From: Bradyrhizobium sp. RP6
GTDB taxonomy: Bacteria > Pseudomonadota > Alphaproteobacteria > Rhizobiales > Xanthobacteraceae
Direction of reading: 5' to 3'
DNA length: 64,000 nt
Assembly (NCBI RefSeq): GCF_003837805.1
Contig: NZ_RQIT01000012.1
Span: 124,001 to 188,000, forward strand
Below the pieces are notes generated by a model. That model was given only the letters and a program-made list of their open reading frames with translations, had not been told where the DNA came from and ran no database searches. This document shows, piece after piece, positions 9,091 through 17,255 of the stretch. Every line of letters starts with the position of its first letter. Position 1 is the stretch's first letter. The position numbers were made by a program, and so were the translations under genes.

Positions 9091-10086
9091 ATGGCCCCCC
9101 GCGCCAATTGGAAGGGTTTTCTGCGTCTGTCGCTCGTGACCTGCCCGGTCGCGCTCTATCCGGCCACCTCGGACACCGAGAAGGTCTCGTTCAACCAGAT
9201 CAACCGCAAGACCGGCCACCGGATCAAGTACCTCAAGGTCGACGCCGAGACCGGCGACGAGGTGACCTCCGAGGACATCGTCAAGGGCTACAAGGTCGAC
9301 ACCGACACCTATATCGAGGTCACCAAGGACGAGCTGGACGAGATCGCACTCGACTCCACCCATACGATCGAGATCGACGAGTTCGTGCCGAAGGCCGACA
9401 TCGATAACCGCTATCTGATCCGGCCCTATTACCTCGTGCCGGACGGCAAGGTCGGCCACGACGCCTATGCGGTGATCCGCGAGACCATCCGCAGCATGGA
9501 CAAGGTCGCGATCGGCCGCGTGGTGCTGACCAACCGCGAGCATATCATCGCGCTGGAGCCGCTCGACAGCGGGCTGATGGGCACGCTGCTGCGCTACCCC
9601 TACGAAGTTCGCAGCGAAAAGGAATATTTCGACGACATCCAGGACGTGAAGCTCACCAAGGACATGCTCGACCTCGCGAAACACATCGTCGAGAAGAAGT
9701 CCGGCGCGTTCGAGCCGGAGCTGTTCGAGGATCATTACGAGACCGCCCTGATCGATCTCATCAACAAGAAGCGCAGCGGCATGCCGATCACCGCGAAGGC
9801 CGCACCGAAGACCGGCGGCAATGTCATCAATCTGATGGACGCGCTGAAGAAGAGCATCGCGAACGAGAAGGACGCAGCTCCCACGGCGAAGGTCGCCAAG
9901 GAGACCATCAAAGGCAAGAGGCCGAAGAAGCGCGTCGAGGGTCAGCGCGAGATGCTGCTGCCGATCGCCGGCAAGAGCGGCAAGGACGCCGCGGCGAAGA
10001 CAGCAACCAGGGATGCGGCCAAGGACGCTTCGCAGAAGGCCGACAAGCCGGTGCGGGCACCGGCGCGGGCGAAGAAGGCCGGCTAG
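9091..10086 (+). CDS. ku: Ku protein for bacterial non-homologous end joining
   Basis: This is a DNA-end-binding homodimer that works with ligase LigD in double-strand-break repair. The N-terminus (PRANWKGFLRLSLVTCPV) and the downstream core about residues 5-255 match the bacterial Ku beta-barrel. A lysine- and alanine-rich tail of about 70 residues from 255 to 331 is the variable C-terminal extension typical of rhizobial Ku. The ATG is preceded by GGAGTAG. No ligD gene is seen in the window, so this is a stand-alone copy; rhizobia often have several ku genes. The next plus-strand gene begins 59 nt later. Confidence 0.95.
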   Translation: MAPRANWKGFLRLSLVTCPVALYPATSDTEKVSFNQINRKTGHRIKYLKVDAETGDEVTSEDIVKGYKVDTDTYIEVTKDELDEIALDSTHTIEIDEFVPKADIDNRYLIRPYYLVPDGKVGHDAYAVIRETIRSMDKVAIGRVVLTNREHIIALEPLDSGLMGTLLRYPYEVRSEKEYFDDIQDVKLTKDMLDLAKHIVEKKSGAFEPELFEDHYETALIDLINKKRSGMPITAKAAPKTGGNVINLMDALKKSIANEKDAAPTAKVAKETIKGKRPKKRVEGQREMLLPIAGKSGKDAAAKTATRDAAKDASQKADKPVRAPARAKKAG

Positions 10087-10145
10087 CGCCATCCCCGCGC
10101 GAACGCGCCGCGATGTCTCTCCCCGTCGATCAGGCGGCCTGACAC

Positions 10146-10382
10146 ATGCCCTGGTCGACGGCGTTCGACGATCCCGTTCGCATGGGCAACAGGCGCAGGC
10201 TGCTCACGCTTCAGGATGCGGCGGACTACATCATGCAGCTGCCTGAGGACACCCAGCACACGGCGCACTGGCAGATCGCCATCGAAACCTTGATCAATGC
10301 CGCCGAGACGGGCGGCGGTTGGGTGATGTTCGCCCGCATCGCCATGCTGCGGGCGCTGAATGCGGACGGCCGGAGCGGATGA
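10146..10382 (+). CDS. Small conserved-type hypothetical protein
   Basis: This 78-residue soluble protein has a basic RRR segment and a helical core around LQDAADYIMQLPEDTQHT. It ends in a second helix (TLINAAETGGGWVMFARIAM). It has no signal peptide and no catalytic motif. I recall small proteins of this type as common in Bradyrhizobium genomes, but no function is known to me. The overlapping frame on the minus strand (10083-10412) is rejected as a shadow because its composition is biased toward Arg/His. Confidence 0.6.
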   Translation: MPWSTAFDDPVRMGNRRRLLTLQDAADYIMQLPEDTQHTAHWQIAIETLINAAETGGGWVMFARIAMLRALNADGRSG

Positions 10383-10672
10383 AGCGCGATGGAGATGTGC
10401 GTGCCGGCCCATCGACGAACAGGCTCAACAATCGGTTAAGCGGCCCGCATGATCACGCCTTAAAGGGCACTGCGCCGGCGCAACCCCGGGGCTGCCGTTC
10501 GAATCCACTTGGAGGGATCGATGGAACCTTAATTTAATGAATGCCGTCGTATGAGCGAAAAGCGCGATGGCCCGGGCTTAATTCTTCCGGCGAGCACAAA
10601 GACATATTAGATCGATTTGCGAGTCCAATAAGGACGCGACCATACATTGGATCGGATGAACAGGAGCTGGCA

Positions 10673-10837
10673 ATGCGTTTGCTGAGGTCTTTCCTTGCCG
10701 ATGAGAATGGCGCAACCGCAATCGAGTATGGCCTGATCGCCGCCGGGATCGCTCTGGCAATCGTGACCGCCGTGAACAACACGGGTGGCGCGCTGCTCAA
10801 CAACAAGTTCAACTCGATCAGCTCGGCGATGAAGTAA
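10673..10837 (+). CDS. Flp/Fap-type pilin
   Basis: This is a 54-residue type IVb pilin subunit of the Flp family. ATG 10673 is chosen because CAGGAG lies just upstream and the product then has the standard layout: a short basic leader (MRLLRSFLADENG), the processing region ending in Gly, and the mature start ATAIEYGLIAAGIALAI forming the long hydrophobic helix with the conserved Glu-Tyr pair. The short polar tail is also normal. No tad/cpa assembly genes are nearby, so this is an isolated pilin gene that would depend on an assembly locus elsewhere. The frame extends upstream to 10541 but without pilin-like sequence. Confidence 0.9.
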   Translation: MRLLRSFLADENGATAIEYGLIAAGIALAIVTAVNNTGGALLNNKFNSISSAMK

Positions 10838-10927
10838 CCGCCGCCCCGGCTTGCGCAACGGCGCGCCGCGCTTCTCGCCGATATCCGCCGGCCCCGCGGG
10901 CCATGATCTGGGTCAACAGCATCAGGT

Positions 10928-12517
10928 GTGGGACGCTTAAGCATGGAGGCCCAACTCCCTGCCGCCGGCTTGTCCATGCACCCAGACCTTCCGCACTCCC
11001 AACTGAAGATCCGCCGCGTCCGCCTCGATACCGGCCGTGAGAACGTGGTCGTCGTCTCGCGGCACTCGAAGGCGCTGCGCGCGGAGATCTTCCGCGGCTT
11101 CAGCCGCGTCGAGCTTCGACGGGGCGGCAAGGCTCTGCTGGCGACGCTGCTGATCACGGATGACGATTCGCTGGCGGCTTCGGACGAGATCGGCCTTTCC
11201 GAACCTGCGTTCCGGCGCTTCGCGGAAGCCGTCGGAACGCTGGTAACGGTCAGGCCTGCCTCGCCTCCCGAGAGCCTGGAAGCCGTGCGCGCGAAGATCC
11301 GCGGACGAACCTTGAACCAGGCCGAGATCGGCGCGATCATCAGCGACCTTGCGCACTATCGCTACTCCGACATGGAGATCGCCGCCTTCCTGATCAGTTC
11401 GGCGAGCTTCATCACCAGCGACGAGCTTCTCGCCCTCACGGGGGCAATGGCGCAGGCCGGCACGCAACTGGTCTGGCCGACCCCGGTCGTCGTCGACAAG
11501 CACTGCATCGGAGGTATCCCCGGCAATCGCACCTCGATGGTCGTGGTCCCGATCGTCGCCGCCCATGGCCTGCTGATACCGAAGACCTCCTCGCGCGCCA
11601 TCACCTCGCCCGCCGGCACCGCCGACACGATGGAGGTCCTGGCGCGGGTGAATGTCGGCGTCGAGGAGATGAAGGCGATCGTCTCCGCCTGCAACGGCTG
11701 TCTGATCTGGGGCGGGCACGTGAACCTGTCGCCGGCCGACGACGTCCTGATCTCGGTCGAGCGTCCCCTGAGCCTCGATACCCGCGAGCAGATGGTCGCC
11801 TCCATCATGTCCAAGAAGATCGCGGCAGGCTCGACCCATCTGTTGATCGATATTCCGGTCGGGCCGACCGCGAAGGTCAGCGGCGGCGTCGAGGCCATGC
11901 GGCTGCGAAAGTTGTTCGAATTCGTCGGCGACCGCTTCGGCCGCTCGGTCGAGGTGATCACGACCGACGGAAGCCAGCCGATCGGCAACGGCATCGGGCC
12001 GGTGCTCGAAGCCAACGACGTCATGGCGGTGCTCGGCAACGAGCCGACCGCACCGCGCGATCTGCGCGAGAAGTCGCTCCGGCTCGCCGCCCATCTCCTG
12101 GAATACGATCCGAAGCTGCGCGGCGGTGCCGGCTATGCCCGGGCGCGCGAGCTGCTCGACAGCGGCGCGGCGCTGAAGCAGATGCAGAAGATCATCGATG
12201 CACAGGGCCCCTCTACCTGCAGCAACGAGCTCGGACCGCTCAGCTTCGACGTCAAGGCGATGCATGACGGCATCGTGTCCGCTATCGACTGCCTGCGTCT
12301 GAACCGCCTAGCGCGCACCGCCGGCGCGCCGCTCGACAAGGGCGCCGGCATCCGCCTGTTCAAGAAGATCGGCGACCGCGTCGAGCAGGGCGAGCCGCTC
12401 TATCGCGTCTACACTTTCGACCATCCCGAGCATGATCTGGTTGCCGACGCCGCCGCCGAAGAGACCGGGTATCTCGTCAACGGTCACGAAGCCCTGCAGG
12501 GCACGACGACGCCGTGA
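10928..12517 (+). CDS. AMP/thymidine phosphorylase-family enzyme (long type 2 form)
   Basis: This is a nucleoside/nucleotide phosphorylase of the thymidine phosphorylase superfamily. At about 529 residues it is the long subtype shared with archaeal AMP phosphorylase, not the 440-residue DeoA. An N-terminal extension of about 90 residues precedes the helical and alpha/beta domains. The glycine-rich phosphate site VVDKHCIGGIPGNRTS, the TSSRAITSPAGTADTMEV segment and the later KVSGGVEAM motif are present. The C-terminal pyrimidine-phosphorylase domain ends with the KKIGDRVEQGEPLYRVY hammerhead. The substrate, AMP-type nucleotide versus thymidine, cannot be decided by eye. It is first in a three-gene overlapping operon. 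ATG 10943 (MEAQLPAAG) is an alternative start. Confidence 0.85.
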   Translation: MGRLSMEAQLPAAGLSMHPDLPHSQLKIRRVRLDTGRENVVVVSRHSKALRAEIFRGFSRVELRRGGKALLATLLITDDDSLAASDEIGLSEPAFRRFAEAVGTLVTVRPASPPESLEAVRAKIRGRTLNQAEIGAIISDLAHYRYSDMEIAAFLISSASFITSDELLALTGAMAQAGTQLVWPTPVVVDKHCIGGIPGNRTSMVVVPIVAAHGLLIPKTSSRAITSPAGTADTMEVLARVNVGVEEMKAIVSACNGCLIWGGHVNLSPADDVLISVERPLSLDTREQMVASIMSKKIAAGSTHLLIDIPVGPTAKVSGGVEAMRLRKLFEFVGDRFGRSVEVITTDGSQPIGNGIGPVLEANDVMAVLGNEPTAPRDLREKSLRLAAHLLEYDPKLRGGAGYARARELLDSGAALKQMQKIIDAQGPSTCSNELGPLSFDVKAMHDGIVSAIDCLRLNRLARTAGAPLDKGAGIRLFKKIGDRVEQGEPLYRVYTFDHPEHDLVADAAAEETGYLVNGHEALQGTTTP

Positions 12518-13434
12518 GCACGCTCGCGCTCCAGACATTGCCGTGCAGCGTCGATGCTGCGAAGCGCCTCGCGGCGCGGCTTGGACTCGCCTGCGGCGAG
12601 ATCGCCGTGCATCGCTTTCCGGACGGAGAACTGCGCGTCGCAGTCGCGCCGGCGACCGACACGACGATTCTCCACGCCTCGCTCGATCAACCCAACGACA
12701 AGCTGATCACCCTGCTCTTCGCTGCGGAGGCCCTGCGCCGTAACGGCACGAAGCGGCTGGTCCTGGTCGCGCCCTATCTCTGCTACATGCGGCAGGATGC
12801 TGCATTTCAAGCGGGCGAGGCCATCAGCCAGCGCGCCATGGGCCGCCTGCTTGCAACGACCGTGGACCGTGTCGTCACCGTGGATGCGCATTTGCATCGC
12901 ACTCCCGATATCAGGTCCGTATTTCCTGGGATCGAAGCGGAGAACCTGTCCGCCATGCCGGCGATCGCGAAGGCGCTGGCGGCGGGCAGCATCGATCCGG
13001 CGACCGTCGTAATCGGGCCCGACATGGAGTCCGAGCCCTGGGTGAACGATGTCGCGGGCCGGTTGCGATTGCAGCACACGGTGGCGCGAAAGACGCGGCA
13101 TGGCGATCGCTCCGTGGCCGTCAGTTTTGTCGATCCCGCCCTGCTCTCGGGACGACCGGCGCTCCTGGTGGACGACATCGTCTCCTCCGGGACGACGTTG
13201 ACGGCCGCAGCGAAGGCGCTGACCGCAATGGGGGCGACGGTCGTCGATGCGGTCGTGACGCATGCGCTGTTTCCACCCGCGATGATCGCCGCATTCACCG
13301 AGGCCGGCATACGGTCGATCCGCTCGACCGATAGCGTGCCGCATCCGACCAATGCGATTGCGCTCGACGAGATTCTCGCGGCCGCGTTGCGGTCCGAACT
13401 GGCCACGACACAGCTTCCGGAGACGACGACATGA
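12514..13434 (+). CDS. Ribose-phosphate pyrophosphokinase-like protein (short, divergent)
   Basis: This 306-residue PRPP-synthetase/phosphoribosyltransferase-fold protein starts at GTG 12514, overlapping the phosphorylase stop by GTGA. Family marks seen are the HRFPDGELRV segment near residue 32, YMRQDAAF in place of the usual YxRQDRK, the VDAHLH metal site, and the PRPP loop LLVDDIVSSGTTL at about 217-229. The flexible-loop lysine is probably the one in VARKTRHGD. The allosteric residues of class I enzymes are not obvious, so it resembles the divergent class II/III-type proteins. The partners suggest it handles ribose phosphates released by the phosphorylase. That link is inference. Confidence 0.82.
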   Translation: MSTLALQTLPCSVDAAKRLAARLGLACGEIAVHRFPDGELRVAVAPATDTTILHASLDQPNDKLITLLFAAEALRRNGTKRLVLVAPYLCYMRQDAAFQAGEAISQRAMGRLLATTVDRVVTVDAHLHRTPDIRSVFPGIEAENLSAMPAIAKALAAGSIDPATVVIGPDMESEPWVNDVAGRLRLQHTVARKTRHGDRSVAVSFVDPALLSGRPALLVDDIVSSGTTLTAAAKALTAMGATVVDAVVTHALFPPAMIAAFTEAGIRSIRSTDSVPHPTNAIALDEILAAALRSELATTQLPETTT

Positions 13435-15026
13435 GCATCACCGTTCGATTTTGCGGCGCCGCCCGCACCGTGACCGGCTCGAGCTACCTGTTCCAGACCG
13501 CGACCGGCCGCTTCCTGGTCGATTGCGGGCTGTTCCAGGGCCAGAAGACGCTGAAGGAGCTCAACTACGGCGCCTTTCCGTTTCGCCCCGCCGATATCGA
13601 TGCCGTGCTGCTCACGCATGCTCACATCGACCACAGCGGATTGCTGCCGAAACTCGTGCGCGCAGGATTCGAGGGACCGATCCTGGCGACGCGCGGCACG
13701 ATCGACCTCTGCTCCTACATGCTGCCCGACGCCGGCAGCATCCAGGAATCGGAAGTCACCCAGCTCAACCGGCGCAACGCCTCGCGCGGGCGCAAGGAGG
13801 TGCAGCCGATCTACACGCAGGCCGATGCGATCGCATCGATGCAATCGTTTCGCCCGGTCGACTATGAACGCTGGACCGACGTGATCCCGGGCGTCCGCGC
13901 GCGCTACTGGAACGCCGGCCATTTGCTCGGCTCCGCCTCGATCGAGCTCGAAATCGCCGAGCAAGGTTCGGCGCGGCCGGTGCGCGTGCTGCTCTCCGGC
14001 GACGTCGGCCCGGAGGCCAAGCTGCTCCAGCCTGATCCCGAAGCGCCGACCGATTTCGACTACGTCATCTCGGAATCGACCTATGGTGACCGGGTGCGTG
14101 AGGCCATGACACCTGCACTCCGCCGCAAGCACCTCGCCGCCGAGGTGCGCGATGCCGCGGCGGCCGGCGGCGCACTGCTGCTGCCCGCCTTCGCGGTCGA
14201 GCGCACCCAGGAGCTGATCGTCGATCTCGTCGACCTGATGGAGCACGGCGAGATTCCGACGGCACCGATCTTCCTCGATTCGCCGCTCGCGATCCGCGCG
14301 ACCGAAGTGTTCCGCCGCCATGCCGAGAGCCTCGACCCCTCCGTCGATGTCACCCGCCTGCTCAACTCGCCGCATCTCAAGTTCACCGAAACCGTGGACG
14401 AGAGCAAGGCGATCATGCGTCTCAGCGGATTCCACATCATCATCGCAGCGAGCGGCATGTGCGATGCCGGCCGCATCCGCCATCATCTGAAGCGCTGGCT
14501 GTGGAACGAGCGCGCGACCGTGCTTCTCGCCGGTTTCCAGGCCAACGGCACGCTCGGCCGTTTCCTCCAGAACGGCGCCAAGGCCGTGCGGATCCAGGGC
14601 GAGGAGATCAAGGTCGCGGCCCGCATCCGCATGATCGACGAATATTCCGGCCATGCCGACGGTGCCGGCATGGCCAGCTGGATCGCGGCGCGCCGGCCGA
14701 TCGCCCGCGGGCTGTTCCTGGTCCACGGCGAGGAAGGCGCGATTGCGGGGCTTGCCGAGCGCGTGGCCGAACGCATCATTCCCGCGGCCAAGATCTACCA
14801 GCCGATGCTGGACGACATCTATGAGCTCGCTGCACCCGAACCGCGGGTGCTCGACGTGGATCATCGCCGGCGGCTCGCGCCGGAGGCCGTCACCCGTCTC
14901 GACTGGCACAACGAGATGTCCGAGCTCATGCTCGACATCAACGATCGTGTCGCAGCCGCCGCCGACGACCGCGCCCGCGGCGTCATCATCCGAAGGCTGC
15001 GCCGCGCGTTGGAGGAGAAGGCGTAG
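13431..15026 (+). CDS. Beta-CASP metallo-beta-lactamase RNA nuclease-like protein
   Basis: This 531-residue MBL-fold protein of the CPSF73/RNase type has the metal motif HAHIDH (H63, H65, D67, H68). It also has GHLLGSAS, the metal-bridging Asp in LLSGDVGPE, the ESTYGDR segment, the beta-CASP motif AASGMCDAGRIRHHL, the EYSGHADGAGM motif, and LVHGEEGA near the end. The histidine in the last motif favours an RNA over a DNA substrate in this superfamily. Its ATG overlaps the stop of the preceding gene by ATGA, so the three genes are translationally coupled. The likely role is RNA exonuclease or endonuclease activity; the coupling to phosphorylase and PRPP-type enzymes suggests nucleotide recycling. 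Confidence 0.88.
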   Translation: MSITVRFCGAARTVTGSSYLFQTATGRFLVDCGLFQGQKTLKELNYGAFPFRPADIDAVLLTHAHIDHSGLLPKLVRAGFEGPILATRGTIDLCSYMLPDAGSIQESEVTQLNRRNASRGRKEVQPIYTQADAIASMQSFRPVDYERWTDVIPGVRARYWNAGHLLGSASIELEIAEQGSARPVRVLLSGDVGPEAKLLQPDPEAPTDFDYVISESTYGDRVREAMTPALRRKHLAAEVRDAAAAGGALLLPAFAVERTQELIVDLVDLMEHGEIPTAPIFLDSPLAIRATEVFRRHAESLDPSVDVTRLLNSPHLKFTETVDESKAIMRLSGFHIIIAASGMCDAGRIRHHLKRWLWNERATVLLAGFQANGTLGRFLQNGAKAVRIQGEEIKVAARIRMIDEYSGHADGAGMASWIAARRPIARGLFLVHGEEGAIAGLAERVAERIIPAAKIYQPMLDDIYELAAPEPRVLDVDHRRRLAPEAVTRLDWHNEMSELMLDINDRVAAAADDRARGVIIRRLRRALEEKA

Positions 15027-15071
15027 CGGGGCGCCGGTCGCCGTAAATAGGCATCGGCGTCTCCCCACCCA

Positions 15072-15136
15072 CCGTCATTGCGAGGAGCTCTGGCGACGAA
15101 GCAAAGCAATCCCAGAATCTTTCCGCGGAGGGATTC
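15072..15136. repeat. Left part of a palindromic intergenic repeat, split by the IS
   Basis: Starting with CCGTCATTGCGAGGAG, this segment pairs with 16396-16429, whose reverse complement begins CCGTCATTGCGAG and ends AGCAATCCAGAAT. Without the IS, the two arms would form one imperfect hairpin of about 35-45 bp with the loop around 15119-15132. I remember this GTCATTGCGAG...AGCAATCC palindrome as a very frequent intergenic element in Bradyrhizobium and relatives. Copy number here cannot be checked from one window. Confidence 0.75.
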
Positions 15137-15191
15137 TGAGCCTCCCCTAAATCGGTGGACACCTATAGCTTAGGATAGTGAGAGGTGTCAG

Positions 15192-15509
15192 ATGGCGAAA
15201 CGGCAGCGGCGGTCTTATTCGGACGAGTACAAGCGGCAGGCGGTTGATCTGGTTTTGTCGAGCGGCCGTTCGGCGAAGTCGGTGTCGAAGGAGCTTGGGC
15301 TCGATGGCTCGGTGCTGAGCCGATGGGTGGCCGAGCAGGGCACGGCGAGAGCCGACGGCAGCGCCGAGGCCCCCACACGGCAAGCGGCGGTGCCGTCGGC
15401 GGACCAGGCGGACGTGATTGCGCGGTTGCAGCGGGAGAACGAACAGTTGCGGATGGAGCGCGACATTTTAAAAAAGTCGATCGCGATCTTTGCTGGACCC
15501 CGGACATGA
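15192..15509 (+). CDS. IS3-family transposase OrfA
   Basis: This 105-residue DNA-binding subunit has a helix-turn-helix of the transposase-8 type in residues 1-50 (RRSYSDEYKRQAVDLVL and the KELGLDGSVLSRWV recognition part). A leucine-zipper-like coiled coil follows at about 74-98 (LQRENEQLRMERDILKKS). GAGAGG lies just upstream of the ATG. Ribosomes that slip back one base at A-AAA-AAG (15470-15476), near the end of the coiled coil, would enter the orfB frame as KK-VDRDLCWTPDM and make the OrfAB fusion transposase. Confidence 0.93.
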   Translation: MAKRQRRSYSDEYKRQAVDLVLSSGRSAKSVSKELGLDGSVLSRWVAEQGTARADGSAEAPTRQAAVPSADQADVIARLQRENEQLRMERDILKKSIAIFAGPRT

Positions 15510-16366
15510 GGTTCCGCTTCATCGAAGATCGCCGCGCGGACTATCCGGTCAAGATCATGTGCCGTGTGCTCGGCGTCTCGCCCGCGGGCTACTACGCTTG
15601 GCGATCCCGCCCGGAAAGCCCTCGGGTCGTGGCCAATCGAGAGCTGCTGGAGGACATCAAGCGCGTTCATCGCCACAGTCATGGCCGCTATGGCAGCCCG
15701 CGCATTCATATCGAACTCAAGGCCCAGGGACACCATGCCAGCCGAGGCCGGATCGAGCGGCAGATGCGCCATCATGGCGTTCGAGCCATCTCCGCTGGGC
15801 CGCGGCGATGCCGCACCACCGATAGCGGGCATGGCTTCCCGATCGCGCCGAACTTGCTGGGTCGGAACTTCTCGGCCGCCATGCGCAATCAGGTCTGGCT
15901 CGCCGACATCACCTTTGTCTGGACCGGCCAGGGATGGTTGTACCTGGCGGCCATCATGGATCTGTACAGCCGTCGTATCGTCGGCTGGGCGATGGACGAC
16001 CATCTGCGCGCCGAATTGCCTCTCGCCGCATTACGGATGGCGATCAAGGGACAAAAGCCCCGTCCCGGGCTGATCCATCATTCCGATCGCGGCACCCAAT
16101 ATGCTTCAACCGAGTACCGCCAAGCACTGCAGGCCGCCGGCTTCCGGCCCTCGATGAGCCGCAGAGCCGACTGTTACGACAATGCCCCGATGGAAAGCTT
16201 CTTCCACACACTCAAGACCGAATTGATCCATCACCGGCAATATGAGACCCGCAATGAAGCCGAGCGCGACATCTTCGCTTACGTCGAAGGCTTCTACAAT
16301 CAAACCCGGAGACACTCGGCCATCGGCTACATCAGCCCGGTCGAGATGGAGTTAAAATCGGCTTGA
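15506..16366 (+). CDS. IS3-family transposase OrfB (DDE integrase core)
   Basis: This is the catalytic part of the transposase. From the ATG at 15506 (which overlaps the orfA stop as ATGA) it has 286 residues. An HTH_21-type N-terminal region precedes the rve integrase core. The acidic triad is visible as the Asp in VWLADITFVW, the Asp in LIHHSDRGTQY and the Glu in YDNAPMESFFHTLK. The frame is open upstream to the slippery site, so the functional product is probably the OrfAB fusion made by -1 frameshifting. No inactivating mutation is seen. Confidence 0.94.
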   Translation: MRFRFIEDRRADYPVKIMCRVLGVSPAGYYAWRSRPESPRVVANRELLEDIKRVHRHSHGRYGSPRIHIELKAQGHHASRGRIERQMRHHGVRAISAGPRRCRTTDSGHGFPIAPNLLGRNFSAAMRNQVWLADITFVWTGQGWLYLAAIMDLYSRRIVGWAMDDHLRAELPLAALRMAIKGQKPRPGLIHHSDRGTQYASTEYRQALQAAGFRPSMSRRADCYDNAPMESFFHTLKTELIHHRQYETRNEAERDIFAYVEGFYNQTRRHSAIGYISPVEMELKSA

Positions 16367-16395
16367 TCCATGTCCACTTTTTTGGGGGAAGATCA

Positions 16396-16429
16396 ATTCT
16401 GGATTGCTTCGCTGCGCTCGCAATGACGG
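16396..16429. repeat. Right part of the palindromic intergenic repeat
   Basis: This is the distal arm of the hairpin described at 15072-15136. It begins with the ATTC target duplication and reads into the sequence complementary to CCGTCATTGCGAG. Joining it directly to 15136, with one ATTC removed, restores a continuous palindrome. That supports the placement of the IS ends. Confidence 0.75.
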
Positions 16430-17255
16430 AGTGTGGAGAGACGACATCGCTCTAACGACTCGCATTTCATCTGGACACACCTTCGCGGCCTCGCGGCACA
16501 TTTCGCCCGAGCTTTGCTGTCCTCTTCCGCCCTCATCCGAAGCGAGGGCGCAAGGAAGGCCGGGCACCGGCAGGCACCCGAAGTCCCGTGTGCGATGAGA
16601 ACGCGCACGGGGTGGACGACAGGTGACGCCGGAATCCCGGCCTTCCCTGCGCGGATGGTTTTAACGGTGTCCTTCGTGCTCTCCCCGGGGAGCGATGCAC
16701 TATTGCCCCCGTCGCCATGCAGATGGCTGATGTGCGTGCCCGGTTGGGCCGTGAGCATCACCACATGACTTGACGCACAGACCCCGGGCGTCAGGACCAC
16801 ACGACTTCTCCGTCCGCGCACATCTTCGCTGGGCTCTCACCGGCTGGCGTGCGCTCACCGTCGAGACCATACGAAGACGCTGTCAGCGCCGTGTCGTATC
16901 GCGCCCGCTGCTGCTCACGGGATCACCGCCCTGCAGCCAATCTTGCGCGCCGACGCCGTCGCGGCCACCGCATCCCTGCCCGCGTCCCGTGACGATCGCG
17001 AAACGCCCCTTGTGGCGGGCGGGATGTATCGGTCTTTACGTCAAATCCGAATTTCGGTCAATACGAATATCTTGCGGACCGCGATTGACCCAGCTATAGC
17101 GTGTCTTGTCCGTCGGGCCACACAAGGGATCGTGGCCCGGGTCGAGCCAGCTCCCCATTTCCGTCAACTTTGATGGTCATTTGAGCTCTGATATTCGTCC
17201 ACATGGCCTGGCTCGAATGACCATGCGATCGATCATTGAACAAAGCCATTTGAGG
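16430..17255. other. About 0.8 kb without a credible gene, repeat-like
   Basis: Several overlapping frames exist on both strands, but all are rich in Arg, Pro, Ser and His and have no ribosome-binding sites or recognisable domains. Words such as GGAAGGCCGGG and the reverse-complement GGCCTTCC, near 16553 and 16641, suggest an inverted structure. I remember sequence of this general type as a dispersed repeat in Bradyrhizobium that often attracts spurious gene calls; that is memory, not a search result. Confidence 0.45.

Larger units (their letters stand above)
15137..16395 (+). mobile_element. IS3-family insertion sequence, complete (1259 bp)
   Basis: The element carries orfA and orfB with a slippery heptamer A-AAA-AAG at 15470-15476. 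Its terminal inverted repeats are at 15137-15162 and 16370-16395 and match at 19 of 26 positions. Both ends start TGA and contain CCCC followed by GTGGACA. The 4-bp sequence ATTC directly flanks both sides (15133-15136 and 16396-16399), which I read as the target duplication. The open frames and ends are intact, so the element may still be mobile. It landed inside a palindromic repeat and disrupts no visible gene. Confidence 0.93.

Noticed and set aside
10083..10412. Minus-strand frame opposite the small gene at 10146
   Set aside because: The plus-strand protein has helical, balanced composition; the minus-strand frame is biased and overlaps the ku 3' end.
10495..10515. tRNA-like T-loop sequence GTTCGAATCC
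   Set aside because: The flanking bases do not form a T-stem, and no D-arm, anticodon arm or acceptor stem is found around it.
12807..15068. 753-codon minus-strand frame
   Set aside because: It is antisense to the PRPP-synthase-like and beta-CASP genes, which carry clear motifs; this frame has none.
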